Below, piece by piece: positions 51,687 to 59,921 of a stretch of 64,000 bases of DNA. The translations under genes and the position numbers were made by a program. The notes under the pieces were generated by a model. It was not told the DNA's origin, searched no databases, and worked only from the letters and a program-made list of their open reading frames with translations. The first letter of the stretch is position 1. Each line of letters begins with the position of its first letter. The stretch is taken from the NCBI GenBank assembly GCA_016191225.1, contig JACPPC010000012.1, positions 1 through 64,000 on the forward strand, written 5' to 3'. The stretch is from Gemmatimonadota bacterium. Its GTDB lineage: Bacteria; Gemmatimonadota; Gemmatimonadetes; Gemmatimonadales; Gemmatimonadaceae.

Positions 51687-52421
51687 ATGTGTGCAGCCGC
51701 ACGAACCGCACGATTCACGCTGGGCGCCGTGGCGCTCGCCGCCGTCCCCGCGCTGGCGGGTGGCCAGATGTTCGAGGGCAAGGTCACGATGACCATGACC
51801 TCGCCGCGTGGCGCGACCCCCATCGAGATGTACCTGAAGGACGGCGTGTCGCGAATGGAGATGCAGACGCCGCAGGGGGGCGCGATCGCGACGATCATCG
51901 ACCCCGTGAAGAAGGAGATGATCATGATCATCCCCGAGCGCAACATGTACATGAAGCGCTCGACGGAGCCAACGGCGAACCCGAACGCGCCGGCGCCGGC
52001 CGAGCGCACGAAGGCCGACATCAAGAAGACCGGCAAGACGGAGACGATTGCCGGGATGAGCTGCGAGCACTACACCGTGACCGAGGAGACGGGTGAGACG
52101 GACGTCTGCCTGGCCTCGGGGATGGGCACGTTCATGGGCATGGGCGGCGGCATGGGCCGTGGCATGGGCGGCGGCATGGGCGGCGGCATGGGCCGTGGCA
52201 TGGGTGGTGGCGGCGGTGGCGGCGCGCAGATGGCGTGGAGTCGCGACCTCGAGAAGGGGATGTTCCCCCTCAAGGCCACGAACAAGGAAGGCCAGGTCGT
52301 GCTGCTGGTGACCGCGATCGAGAAGAAGAAGCTCGACGCAACGATGTTCGGCATCCCGGACGGCTTCCAGGACGTGAGCGGGATGATGGGCGGTGGCGGC
52401 GGTCGTCCGCCGCGGTTCTAG
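51687..52421 (+). CDS. DUF4412-family exported protein with Gly-Met-rich insert
   Basis: The protein has 244 residues with a signal peptide (FTLGAVALAAVPALAGG). The body is beta-rich like the LolA-type DUF4412 fold: MFEGKVTMTMTSPRG, PIEMYLKDGVSRMEM, YMKRSTEP, and later TIAGMSCEHYTVTEETGETD. A Gly/Met-rich stretch of 29 residues after CLASGMGTFMG (GMGRGMGGGMGG type) interrupts the fold before the conserved WSRDLEKGMFPLKAT. Function is unknown; a role in binding envelope lipids or metals has been guessed for relatives. A strong hairpin follows. Confidence 0.8.
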   Translation: MCAAARTARFTLGAVALAAVPALAGGQMFEGKVTMTMTSPRGATPIEMYLKDGVSRMEMQTPQGGAIATIIDPVKKEMIMIIPERNMYMKRSTEPTANPNAPAPAERTKADIKKTGKTETIAGMSCEHYTVTEETGETDVCLASGMGTFMGMGGGMGRGMGGGMGGGMGRGMGGGGGGGAQMAWSRDLEKGMFPLKATNKEGQVVLLVTAIEKKKLDATMFGIPDGFQDVSGMMGGGGGRPPRF

Positions 52422-52443
52422 CACTCGCGCTTCCGCGGCCCCC

Positions 52444-52474
52444 GACGGGGCGACGCAACGCGCGTCGCCCCGTC
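52444..52474 (+). terminator. 13-bp perfect stem-loop after the DUF4412 gene
   Basis: GACGGGGCGACGC pairs with GCGTCGCCCCGTC around a 5-base loop (AACGC), followed by GTCGTTT. It is the strongest GC-rich terminator-like structure in the window and separates this gene from the M14 peptidase gene. Confidence 0.75.
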
Positions 52475-52559
52475 GTCGTTTCGGGAGGGTGGCGGGGCTG
52501 TCCCGTGGCCGGACCGCGCGACAATCTTCGCCCGTCTCCCTTTTCTTCCCTATCCAGCC

Positions 52560-55334
52560 ATGACTCGCCTGCTTCGCATCGCGGTGGCGGCCGCCCTCGT
52601 CCTCGCCGCCCTTCCCCCGGCCGTCGCTGCCGCCCAGCGCACCCCCGTTGACTCGATACGCGACGACCGCGCCTTCACCTTCTACGGCCGCGGCCCGTAC
52701 CGTGCCGCGGTCCCCCGCCCCGAGGCGCTCCTCGGCTACGCGGTGGGGACCTGGCACACGCAGTACGCGTGGCAGGAAAAGGTGCTGCTCGGCATCGCCG
52801 ACGCGGCGCGCGACCGGGTGCGGGTGGAGGAGATCGGCCGCACGGCCGAGAAGCGCACGATGCGGCTGTACGTCGTGTCGAGCCCCGAGAACATCGCCCG
52901 GCTGGACGCGATTCGCGCCGACCTCGACCGGATCGCCGACCCGCGCGGGGCGAGCCAGGCGGAGCTGGACGCGGTGGTGGCGCGCACCCCGGCGGTGGTC
53001 TGGTTCTCGGGCTCGGTGCACGGCGACGAGGTGCCGGGGTTCGAGGCCAGCATGCAGCTGCTCTACCACTTCGCGGCGAGCGACGACCCGGTGGTCACGT
53101 CGCTGCTGCGGGACGCGATCGTGATCATCAACCCGAGCTCCAATCCCGACGGGCACGAGCGGTTCAGCACCTGGAGCAACTCGGTGGCGGTGGGGAGCCC
53201 GGAGCGGCAGGCGCTCGAGCAGCAGCAGAACCAGCCGTGGTCGATCCGGGGCCGGTTCAACCACTACCGGTTCGACATGAACCGCGACCTGATGGCGATG
53301 ACCCAGCAGGAGGTGCGGAACATCGTGCGGGGGATGCTGCGCTGGCACCCGATGGTGACGGCCGACCTGCACGGCTACACGACGCAGTACTACATGGCGC
53401 CGGCGGCGCGCCCGGTGAACGCGAACATCGGCGGCGCCTTCCCGGTGAAGTGGAACGAGATCATCGGCGCCGGGAATGCGGCCGCGTTCGACCAGTACGG
53501 CTGGCTGTACTACGTGCGCGACCAGTTCGACCTCTACTACCCGGGGTACTACGACTCGTGGCCGGCGCTCAACGGCGCGATGGGGGCGACGTACGAGACC
53601 GACGGCGGCCCGGCCCTGCTCAAGCGCCGGGCCGACGGCACCCTGCTCTCGCTGCGCGACGGGATCGCCAAGCACTACGTGGCGGCGATCGCGACCATGG
53701 AGACGACGGCGCGGCGGGCCCGCGAGCGTGTGCGCGACTACCTCGCCTTCCGCCAGCAGGCGGTGAGCGACGGTCGCACGCAGCCGATGAAGCGCGTGGT
53801 GTTCGCGCCGGGGACCGACCCCGGCCGGGCGGCCGAGCTCGCGGCGGCGCTGATGCGGGCGGGGATCGAGGTGCAGCGCCTCACCCGGCCGCTCGCGTCG
53901 GCCAGGGCGCACAGCTACGCCGACGACGGCACGGGGTCGCGCACCTTCCCCGCCGGGTCGTTCGTGGTGGAGCTCGCGCAGCCGCAGGGGAAGCTCGCCA
54001 AGGCGGTGCTGGAGCCCGACCCGCAGATGGACCCGGTGTTCGCCAAGGCGCAGGTGGACCGCTATCTGCGCAACAAGCAGCGCGGCAAGGACGCCAGCGG
54101 CGAGGGCTACGAGTTCTACGACATCACGGCCTGGGCGCTGCCGGTGGCCTACGGCGTGGAGAGCTGGTGGACGGAGGACGCGGCGCCGGCCAGCGCCGAG
54201 GCTCTCGCCCCCGCGGCCGCCGACGCCCCGCGCGTGAACGGCGAGCAGCTGCCGGTTGCCGTGTCGGGCGGGATCGTGGAGGGGCGCGGGGCGCGCTCGG
54301 CGTACCTGTTCCGGAACGACCGCAACGGCGCGTCGCGGCTGGCCGGCGCGCTGATGCGCGAGGGCTACCGGCTGGCGATCGCCGCCGAGCCGATCCAGAC
54401 GGGGAAGGTGGACTGGCCCCGCGGCACCTGGGTGGCGCGGGTGTCGCGCAACGACTCGACGCTGGCGGCGCGGATCGACGAGCTGGCGCGCGAGGCCGGG
54501 GTGGAGGTCACGGGGATGAACACCGCGTTCCCGGAGGCGGCGCAGTTCGGCACCGGCTCGCCGTCGACGCTCGCGGTGCAGCCCCCGCGGGTCGCCGTGG
54601 TGAGCGGCGACGGGGTGGGCATCGGCGCCTACGGCGCGATCTGGTGGACGCTCGAGCAGCGCTACGGGCTCCCGTTCGCGCCGATCTCGGTGGACGCGCT
54701 GAACGGCGACCTGTCGGCGTTCAACGTGGTGATCGTGCCCGACGCCAACCTCGGCCGGCTGGGGAAGGGCGCGAGCCTCAAGGCGTGGATCGAGCGCGGC
54801 GGCACGCTGGTCACGATGGGGAGCGCCACCGAGTGGGCGGCGCGCGAGGACGTGAACTTCACCTCGGCGCGCGCGCTCGGCGCCGACGAGAAGAAGGATG
54901 ACAAGAAGAAGGAGCCGGACGCCAAGGCCCCCGCCGACACGCTGTTCGCCGTGACCAGCCCGAGCGCGAACCCCGACGCGCCGCAGCCGATTCCGGGGAG
55001 CCACTTCGACGTGGTGCTCGACCGCTCCCACTGGCTCAGCTACGGGTTCGACCAGCAGCGGCTGACCGTGATGATGGAGGGAGACAGCTTCTACAAGCTG
55101 TCGAAGCAGGGGACGAACGTGGCGGTTTTCCCGACCACGGGGCCGCTCAAGCGGGCCGGCTTCACCTTTCCCGACAACACCGAGCGACTGCTCAAGGGCA
55201 CCGCGTTCCTGGTGCACGAGAAGATCGGCGGCGGGCACCTGGTGGCGTTCGCCAATGACCCGATGTTCCGCGGGTGGTGGCGGGCGCTCGACCGGCTGGT
55301 GCTGAACGCGGTGCTGCTCGGGCCGACGTTCTAG
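52560..55334 (+). CDS. exported M14-family zinc carboxypeptidase
   Basis: The protein has 924 residues with a signal peptide (VAAALVLAALPPAVAAAQ). The M14 motifs are the zinc-binding H-x-x-E in VHGDEVPGFEAS, PSSNPDGHERF, FDMNRDLMAMTQQE, and the third zinc His in ADLHGYTTQYYM. The catalytic domain spans about residues 60-400, with the catalytic Glu possibly in YETDGGPALL. A large C-terminal part (about 400-920) includes a GATase/DUF4159-like stretch (VAVVSGDGVGIGAYGAIWWT). A Lys-rich loop (KKDDKKKEPD) lies near residue 780. It digests peptides outside the cytoplasm; the C-terminal part may bind substrate. Confidence 0.9.
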   Translation: MTRLLRIAVAAALVLAALPPAVAAAQRTPVDSIRDDRAFTFYGRGPYRAAVPRPEALLGYAVGTWHTQYAWQEKVLLGIADAARDRVRVEEIGRTAEKRTMRLYVVSSPENIARLDAIRADLDRIADPRGASQAELDAVVARTPAVVWFSGSVHGDEVPGFEASMQLLYHFAASDDPVVTSLLRDAIVIINPSSNPDGHERFSTWSNSVAVGSPERQALEQQQNQPWSIRGRFNHYRFDMNRDLMAMTQQEVRNIVRGMLRWHPMVTADLHGYTTQYYMAPAARPVNANIGGAFPVKWNEIIGAGNAAAFDQYGWLYYVRDQFDLYYPGYYDSWPALNGAMGATYETDGGPALLKRRADGTLLSLRDGIAKHYVAAIATMETTARRARERVRDYLAFRQQAVSDGRTQPMKRVVFAPGTDPGRAAELAAALMRAGIEVQRLTRPLASARAHSYADDGTGSRTFPAGSFVVELAQPQGKLAKAVLEPDPQMDPVFAKAQVDRYLRNKQRGKDASGEGYEFYDITAWALPVAYGVESWWTEDAAPASAEALAPAAADAPRVNGEQLPVAVSGGIVEGRGARSAYLFRNDRNGASRLAGALMREGYRLAIAAEPIQTGKVDWPRGTWVARVSRNDSTLAARIDELAREAGVEVTGMNTAFPEAAQFGTGSPSTLAVQPPRVAVVSGDGVGIGAYGAIWWTLEQRYGLPFAPISVDALNGDLSAFNVVIVPDANLGRLGKGASLKAWIERGGTLVTMGSATEWAAREDVNFTSARALGADEKKDDKKKEPDAKAPADTLFAVTSPSANPDAPQPIPGSHFDVVLDRSHWLSYGFDQQRLTVMMEGDSFYKLSKQGTNVAVFPTTGPLKRAGFTFPDNTERLLKGTAFLVHEKIGGGHLVAFANDPMFRGWWRALDRLVLNAVLLGPTF

Positions 55335-55343
55335 GAGGCGCGC

Positions 55344-55411
55344 TGTCGCCCTGAGCGAAGCGAAGGGCCTGCTTGTGGCGACAGGCAGGTCCTTCGCTTC
55401 GCCCAGGATGA
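55344..55411. repeat. inverted pair of dispersed repeats between convergent genes
   Basis: CCTGAGCGAAGCGAAGG on the plus strand is answered by CCTTCGCTTCGCCCAGG downstream, giving a long imperfect hairpin. It lies between the M14 and DUF4440 genes and could stop transcription from both sides. It is the only copy of the family here arranged head to head. Confidence 0.75.
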
Positions 55412-55421
55412 CGGCGGGGGG

Positions 55422-55892
55422 TCAGGGCCTGGCGCAGTCGCAGGGCGGCGCCTGCGGGCATCCCTTGTCGAACACGATCTTCCAGACGCCGGGGGCCTCG
55501 AGGCGCCAGATCGAGTTGTAGGTGCCGACGCGCTTGCCGCTCGGGTCGCGCACCGGGCCGCTGGAGATCGCGAGGGTCCCCGACTCGAGCACTTCGACCG
55601 CTTCGGGCTCCCACGAGAAGGGCGCCGACGGCCCCTCGTAGAGGGGCTTCCAGGCGGCGGCGACCACCGCCTTGCCACGCTGCGGGGTCAGCCCGGCGAA
55701 GAACACCGCCTCGTCGGCGAGCATCGACGCGAACTCCGCGTGGTCGCGGTCGGCCATCGTCTTCGCGAACGCGCGCTCGGCCTCGCGCACCTGCTGCTGG
55801 AGCACCGCGAGGCCGGGGCGCGGCGCCTGGGCCCGGGCCGGTGAGGCGAGCAGGAGCGACGTGCAGGCGAGGGCGCAGGCGAGGCGACGCAT
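55422..55892 (-). CDS. exported DUF4440/SnoaL-like protein
   Basis: The protein has 156 residues. The signal peptide is LACALACTSLLLASPARAQ. The mature part fits the NTF2-like cone: VREAERAFAKTMADRDHAEF, ASMLADEAVFFAGLT, PLYEGPSAPFSWEPEAVEVL, then GTYNSIWRLEAPGVWKIVFD and a Cys-rich end (KGCPQAPPCDC). Such proteins bind small ligands or act as simple enzymes; the activity is unknown. It is convergent with the M14 gene and lies 11 bases after the PDZ gene on the same strand, so it is probably the second gene of that transcript and may share its ECF control. Confidence 0.8.
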   Translation of the reverse strand: MRRLACALACTSLLLASPARAQAPRPGLAVLQQQVREAERAFAKTMADRDHAEFASMLADEAVFFAGLTPQRGKAVVAAAWKPLYEGPSAPFSWEPEAVEVLESGTLAISSGPVRDPSGKRVGTYNSIWRLEAPGVWKIVFDKGCPQAPPCDCARP

Positions 55893-55903
55893 GGGAACCT
55901 GGA

Positions 55904-56962
55904 TCAGATGATGATCGAACGGGACCGGATCGTGCCGGGAGCGAGCGGTATCGCGGGAATTCTGGGGGACACGAACAAGCGCGGCGAGGGGATCGTGACC
56001 GACGGCGCCGGTGAAGCCATGGCCCGCGGCGCCCGCGGGCTGAGCGGAGCGAGGGCCGGGAGCGGGATGCTGATCGCGCCGGCGAAGTCGTCACCCTCGC
56101 CGGTGTAGTAGCGGAAGCCGGTGCCGCCGAGGTCGGAGGCCTTGGCGGTCCTGACCTTCACGTCGCGGAAGCGGCCGTTGCTCCAGACGCGCAGCTGCAC
56201 CTCGTCGCCCGCGTTCTTGGCGCGCAGGATCCGTTGCAGGCGGCTGAGGCGCGAGGCGCTCACGCTGCCGTCGCCGGCGTCCTCGCGGGGGACGCGCAGG
56301 TCGGTGCCGTCGATGGCCGCGATGCGGTCGCCCTCGCCGATGCCCGCCTTGTCGGCCGGCCCGCCGTCGGTGACGCTGGAGATGAAGACGCCGAGGGTGT
56401 CGCGCTTGCTCCCGGTGGAGCCGAGGCTGATGCCGAGCACCGCGCGGTTGCCGGCGCGCTCGGCCACGGCGCGCATCGGGTCCTCGGGCGAGCCCGTCTT
56501 GACCTTCATGGACTTGACCTGCCCGCCGGTCCAGACGCGCAGGTCGACGTCGTCGCCCTGCTTGACCTTGCCGAGCTCGCGGGTGAGGCGGCGCTGCATC
56601 ATGCTGGCGGTCTCGGGCTCGCCGGCATCCGCCGGATCGGCGGTGAGCTTGACGCCGTTGATCGAGGCGATGCGGTTCCCCTCTTCGAGGCCCGCGTTGT
56701 CGGCCGGGGAGCCGGGCACGACCTGCTCGATGAGGAGTCCGAGGGTGTCGCGCCTGGAGCCGCCGCCGGTGGAGATGCCGAGGTAGGCGCGGTCGGAGTC
56801 CCAGCTCATGACGCTGACGCGGCCGTCGGCGCTGCGGGTGATGGTGGCCTCGGCGCGGGCACGGCGCTCGTCGTCCCGCTTCGCGGCCGCGGATTGCGCG
56901 GCGAGGGAGGGGGCCGAGAGGGCGGCGAGCGAGGCGGCGAGGGTGATGTCGTAGAGGCGCAT
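55904..56962 (-). CDS. exported protein with two PDZ domains
   Basis: The protein has 352 residues. A signal peptide (LAASLAALSAPSLAAQ) precedes two clearly related PDZ domains (about 55-165 and 170-290). Both contain the strand LGIS, RRDTLG or KRDTLG, then SPADNAGLEEGNRIASINGV or GPADKAGIGEGDRIAAIDGT, and end in V-x-LRVW. A Pro/Ser/Arg-rich tail (PSPRLFVSPRIPAIPLAP) follows. There is no protease domain, so it is a binding or scaffolding protein of the envelope. It diverges from the third ECF sigma gene, and both genes share a GCAACC-type promoter. Confidence 0.88.
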   Translation of the reverse strand: MRLYDITLAASLAALSAPSLAAQSAAAKRDDERRARAEATITRSADGRVSVMSWDSDRAYLGISTGGGSRRDTLGLLIEQVVPGSPADNAGLEEGNRIASINGVKLTADPADAGEPETASMMQRRLTRELGKVKQGDDVDLRVWTGGQVKSMKVKTGSPEDPMRAVAERAGNRAVLGISLGSTGSKRDTLGVFISSVTDGGPADKAGIGEGDRIAAIDGTDLRVPREDAGDGSVSASRLSRLQRILRAKNAGDEVQLRVWSNGRFRDVKVRTAKASDLGGTGFRYYTGEGDDFAGAISIPLPALAPLSPRAPRAMASPAPSVTIPSPRLFVSPRIPAIPLAPGTIRSRSIII

Positions 56963-57037
56963 GGAAGGGAGCTCCATCGGGGGTGGCGTGGGCAGGTGCG
57001 GCGCCCAGGGGACGAGGCGTGCCGCGGGTTCGCCGGA

Positions 57038-57067
57038 ATGGACACGCGGCGGAGCGGGAAGGGTTGC
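57038..57067 (-). promoter_or_regulatory. candidate ECF promoter of the PDZ gene
   Basis: On the minus strand GCAACC (57067-57062) is followed after 18 bases by GTCCAT (57043-57038), 76 bases before the start codon. The extended motif CGGCAACCCTTCCCG matches that in front of the sigma gene at 12 of 13 core positions. Confidence 0.6.
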
Positions 57068-57132
57068 CGGGCAGGTGGGCGGGGGCATCTTTTCGCGCGC
57101 GGCAGGGGGCGCCCGAGGGCGCCGGGGAACGC

Positions 57133-57161
57133 GCAACCCTTTCCCGACCCCTCCTGTCAGA
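57133..57161 (+). promoter_or_regulatory. candidate ECF promoter of the third sigma gene (autoregulation)
   Basis: GCAACC (57133-57138) is followed after 17 bases by GTCAGA (57156-57161). The -35 context GCAACCCTTTCCCG is almost identical to that of the divergent PDZ gene. AAC in the -35 and GTC in the -10 are the usual marks of ECF promoters, so the sigma factor probably drives both its own gene and the PDZ gene. Confidence 0.6.
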
Positions 57162-57169
57162 GGGGCGCA

Positions 57170-57742
57170 ATGCCATCAGCCCTGCACCGAGACCGAGGAC
57201 CGTTGGACGACCGACAACTGGCCACGCAGGTGCTCGCGGGAGATCCGCGGGCCGAGCGCGAGTTCTACGACCGGCACGTCGACAAGGTCTATCGCCTGGC
57301 ACACCGCCTGGCGGGCGACCCGGCACTGGCCCAGGACTACACGCAGGAGACCTTCGTGCGGGCGTTCGACCGGCTGGGGCAGTTCCGCGGCGACGCGGCG
57401 CTGTCGACCTGGATCTGCTCGATCGCGGTGTCGGTGTCGCTGAACGGACTGAAGTCGCTGGGCACGCGCCGCAAGCGGGAAACGGCACTGGACAACGCGC
57501 CGGAGATCGCGATCACGCGGCGGGAATCGAACCCGGACCTCAAGGAACGGCTGTGGGCGGCGATCGACGCCCTGCCGGACGGCTATCGCACGGTGTTCGT
57601 GATGCACGACGTGGAAGGGTACACGCACGAGGAGATCGGCACCGCGCTGGAGATCCAGCCCGGAACGAGCAAGGCCCAGCTGTTCCGCGCCCGCGGCAAG
57701 CTGCGCGAGGCGCTGAAGGACTTCGAGGGGGAATGGACATGA
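57170..57742 (+). CDS. ECF sigma factor of the PDZ/HEAT regulon
   Basis: The protein has 190 residues. Region 2 is EREFYDRHVDKVYRLAHRLA, ALAQDYTQETFVRAFDRLGQ and ALSTWICSIAVSVSLNGLKS. Region 4 is LPDGYRTVFVMHDVEGYTHE and EIGTALEIQPGTSKAQLFRA, RGKLREAL. The candidate promoter ends only eight bases before this ATG. A TTG start at 57203 with GAGGA upstream would give a normal leader and starts exactly at the core (DDRQLATQVLAG), so it is a serious alternative. It overlaps its partner gene by ATGA. Confidence 0.93.
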   Translation: MPSALHRDRGPLDDRQLATQVLAGDPRAEREFYDRHVDKVYRLAHRLAGDPALAQDYTQETFVRAFDRLGQFRGDAALSTWICSIAVSVSLNGLKSLGTRRKRETALDNAPEIAITRRESNPDLKERLWAAIDALPDGYRTVFVMHDVEGYTHEEIGTALEIQPGTSKAQLFRARGKLREALKDFEGEWT

Positions 57743-58461
57743 GCGACGACATGACCCGTGACGACGCACGGGCCGGCGATCCGGGCGAACTCGGCCCGCA
57801 GGCGATGGACGCGGCGCGCGAGTACAACCGCCCCGCCGACATCGTGCCGCGCGAGTCGATGTGGGAGGCGATCCGGGCCCGGCGCGCGGCGGCGAAGCCG
57901 GCGCTGGTGGTCGAGCGCGGCGGCGCGGCCGGCGCGCCCGCGAGGCCGGCGGCACCGGGGTTCGTGGCGGTGCGGCGCTGGCCCGCGTGGAGCTACGCCG
58001 CGGCCGCGGTGGCGCTCCTCGCGGTGGGGATCGGGATCGGCCGGTCGCTGCGGGGCACGCCGGGAACGGCGGGCTCGCTCGTGGTCGCCGAGAACGGCGC
58101 CGACTCGGTGAACGGCACCGCCTTCCAGGTGGCGGCGACCGAGCACTTCGGCCAGGTGGAGACGCTGCTGACGTGGGTCAGTGCCACGCCCGAGGCGCGT
58201 CGCGACGCGCAGGTCGCGGCCTGGTCGCGCGACCTGCTGGCCAGCACGCGGCTCCTCATGGATTCACCCGCCGGCGCCGACCCGCGCCGCCGGCAGCTGC
58301 TGCGCGACCTCGAGCTGGTGCTGGTGCAGCTGATCCAGCTCTCGCCCGACGTTCGCGACCAGGACCGCACCGCGGTGGACGACCTGCTGCGGAACACCAC
58401 CCTGCTGTTGACCCGTATCCGGACGAGCGTGCCAGCCGGCATGGCTCCCGCGCACGACTAG
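57739..58461 (+). CDS. one-TM protein, probable anti-sigma factor
   Basis: The protein has 240 residues. The N-terminal cytoplasmic part contains REYNRPADIVPRESMWEAIR. One TM helix is AWSYAAAAVALLAVGIGIG (about 82-100). The extracytoplasmic part is helical (TEHFGQVETLLTWVSATPEA, LLRDLELVLVQLIQLSPDVR). The YN/RPxDxVPRExMWxxI pattern recurs in sigma partners of this kind. It follows the ECF sigma gene with a four-base overlap, and two HEAT-repeat genes follow on the same strand. No zinc anti-sigma motif is visible, so the anti-sigma role rests on context and topology. Confidence 0.78.
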   Translation: MSDDMTRDDARAGDPGELGPQAMDAAREYNRPADIVPRESMWEAIRARRAAAKPALVVERGGAAGAPARPAAPGFVAVRRWPAWSYAAAAVALLAVGIGIGRSLRGTPGTAGSLVVAENGADSVNGTAFQVAATEHFGQVETLLTWVSATPEARRDAQVAAWSRDLLASTRLLMDSPAGADPRRRQLLRDLELVLVQLIQLSPDVRDQDRTAVDDLLRNTTLLLTRIRTSVPAGMAPAHD

Positions 58462-58473
58462 AGGACCACACCC

Positions 58474-59913
58474 ATGATGACTTCCTTCCTGCTTGTTGCT
58501 GCCGTGGTGGTTGGCCCGATGCGGCCGGCCGCGGCCGCTCATGAGATCGCTTCACTCCGCGCCGCCGGCGCTCCGGTCGAGATGACGGTGCCGCGCGGCG
58601 GCGCGGCGCTCGAGGTGATGGTGGCGATTGGCGACGCCGATCCCGCCGACTCGCTGATGCGCCTCGCCAACGACGCCCTGTCGAAGGGCGACTACCGGCG
58701 GGCCGTCGAGCTCTTTCGCTCGATCCGCGCCCGCTTCCCCAAGTCGGCGCGCCTTGGCGAGTCGATGTACATGGAAGCGTTCGCGCTCTACCGCACCGGC
58801 GACACCCGCGACATGAGCCGGGCCCTGACCTCGCTCGACGATCTCCGCGCGAAGTACCCGACCACCTCGGCGCGCGACGCGGCGTCGCTGCGCACGCGGA
58901 TCTGCGGCGAGCTCGCCAGGCAGGGGGACTCGCGCTGCGCCGAGGACGTGACGGCGACGGCCCGGGCGGCCGCCGAGGTGGGCGCGGCGCGCGCCGAGGG
59001 CCGCCGGTCGGGGCGCGGCGTGCGCGCGGGCGACTGCACCGAGGACGAGGACGACGAGCGGATCGCGGCGCTCAACGCGCTGCTGCAGATGGACGCCGAG
59101 CGCGCGATGCCGATCCTGACGCGGATCATCGCCCGGCGCGACAAGTGCAGCGAGGTGCTGCGCAGGAAGGCGGTCTTCCTGATCTCGCAGAAGCAGACGA
59201 GCGAGACGGCCGACCTGCTGCTCAAGATCGCCAAGGGGGATCCCGACGCCGAGGTGCGCGAGCAGGCGGTGTTCTGGCTGTCGCAGGTGCGCGACGAGCG
59301 CGCGGTGGACATGCTGAGCGAGATCCTCAAGGGGGAGACGGACGCCGGCCTCAAGGACAAGGCGCTGTTCGCGCTCTCGCAGCACCGGAGCGAGCGGGCC
59401 AACGGGCTGCTGCGGGCTTACGCCGAGCGTGATGCCGAGCCCGAGGAGCTGCGCGAGAAGGCGGTGTTCTGGCTGGGCCAGAAGCGGTCGGTCGAGAACT
59501 CCGAGTTCCTGCGGACGCTCTATGGCAAGACGAAGAACGAGGAGCTCAAGGACAAGATCATCTTCTCGCTCTCGCAGCAGCGCGGGACGGGGAGCGAGAA
59601 GTGGCTGATGGACATCGTGTCGAACCCGAAGGAGCCGGTGGAGCTGCGCAAGAAGGCGCTGTTCTGGGCGGGCCAGGGTGGCGCGTCGCTGGCCCAGCTG
59701 GCGGGGCTCTACGCCACCCTCGGCGATCGGGAGATGAAGGAGCAGCTGATCTTCGTCTACTCGCAGCGCCGCGACCCGGCGGCGGTGGACAGGCTGATGG
59801 ACATCGCGAAGACGGAGAAGGACAAGGAACTGCGCAAGAAGGCCATCTTCTGGCTGGGGCAGTCGCGCGATCCCCGCGCGGCCGGCTTCCTGGCCGAGCT
59901 GATCGACAAGTGA
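58474..59913 (+). CDS. exported HEAT-repeat protein with eight FWLGQ-type repeats
   Basis: The protein has 479 residues. A signal peptide (LLVAAVVVGPMRPAAAA) precedes a TPR-like segment (about 60-140: DALSKGDYRRAVELFRSIRA). A short Cys-containing linker follows, and then eight HEAT-like repeats of about 32 residues from residue 200 on. Each carries the core K/Q-A/I-V/I-F-x-L-S/G-Q: KAVFLISQK, QAVFWLSQV, KALFALSQH, KAVFWLGQK, KIIFSLSQQ, KALFWAGQG, QLIFVYSQR, KAIFWLGQS. HEAT solenoids bind proteins. It is the third gene of the ECF sigma operon, 12 bases after the partner gene. Confidence 0.88.
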   Translation: MMTSFLLVAAVVVGPMRPAAAAHEIASLRAAGAPVEMTVPRGGAALEVMVAIGDADPADSLMRLANDALSKGDYRRAVELFRSIRARFPKSARLGESMYMEAFALYRTGDTRDMSRALTSLDDLRAKYPTTSARDAASLRTRICGELARQGDSRCAEDVTATARAAAEVGAARAEGRRSGRGVRAGDCTEDEDDERIAALNALLQMDAERAMPILTRIIARRDKCSEVLRRKAVFLISQKQTSETADLLLKIAKGDPDAEVREQAVFWLSQVRDERAVDMLSEILKGETDAGLKDKALFALSQHRSERANGLLRAYAERDAEPEELREKAVFWLGQKRSVENSEFLRTLYGKTKNEELKDKIIFSLSQQRGTGSEKWLMDIVSNPKEPVELRKKALFWAGQGGASLAQLAGLYATLGDREMKEQLIFVYSQRRDPAAVDRLMDIAKTEKDKELRKKAIFWLGQSRDPRAAGFLAELIDK

Positions 59914-59921
59914 GCGCCCCC

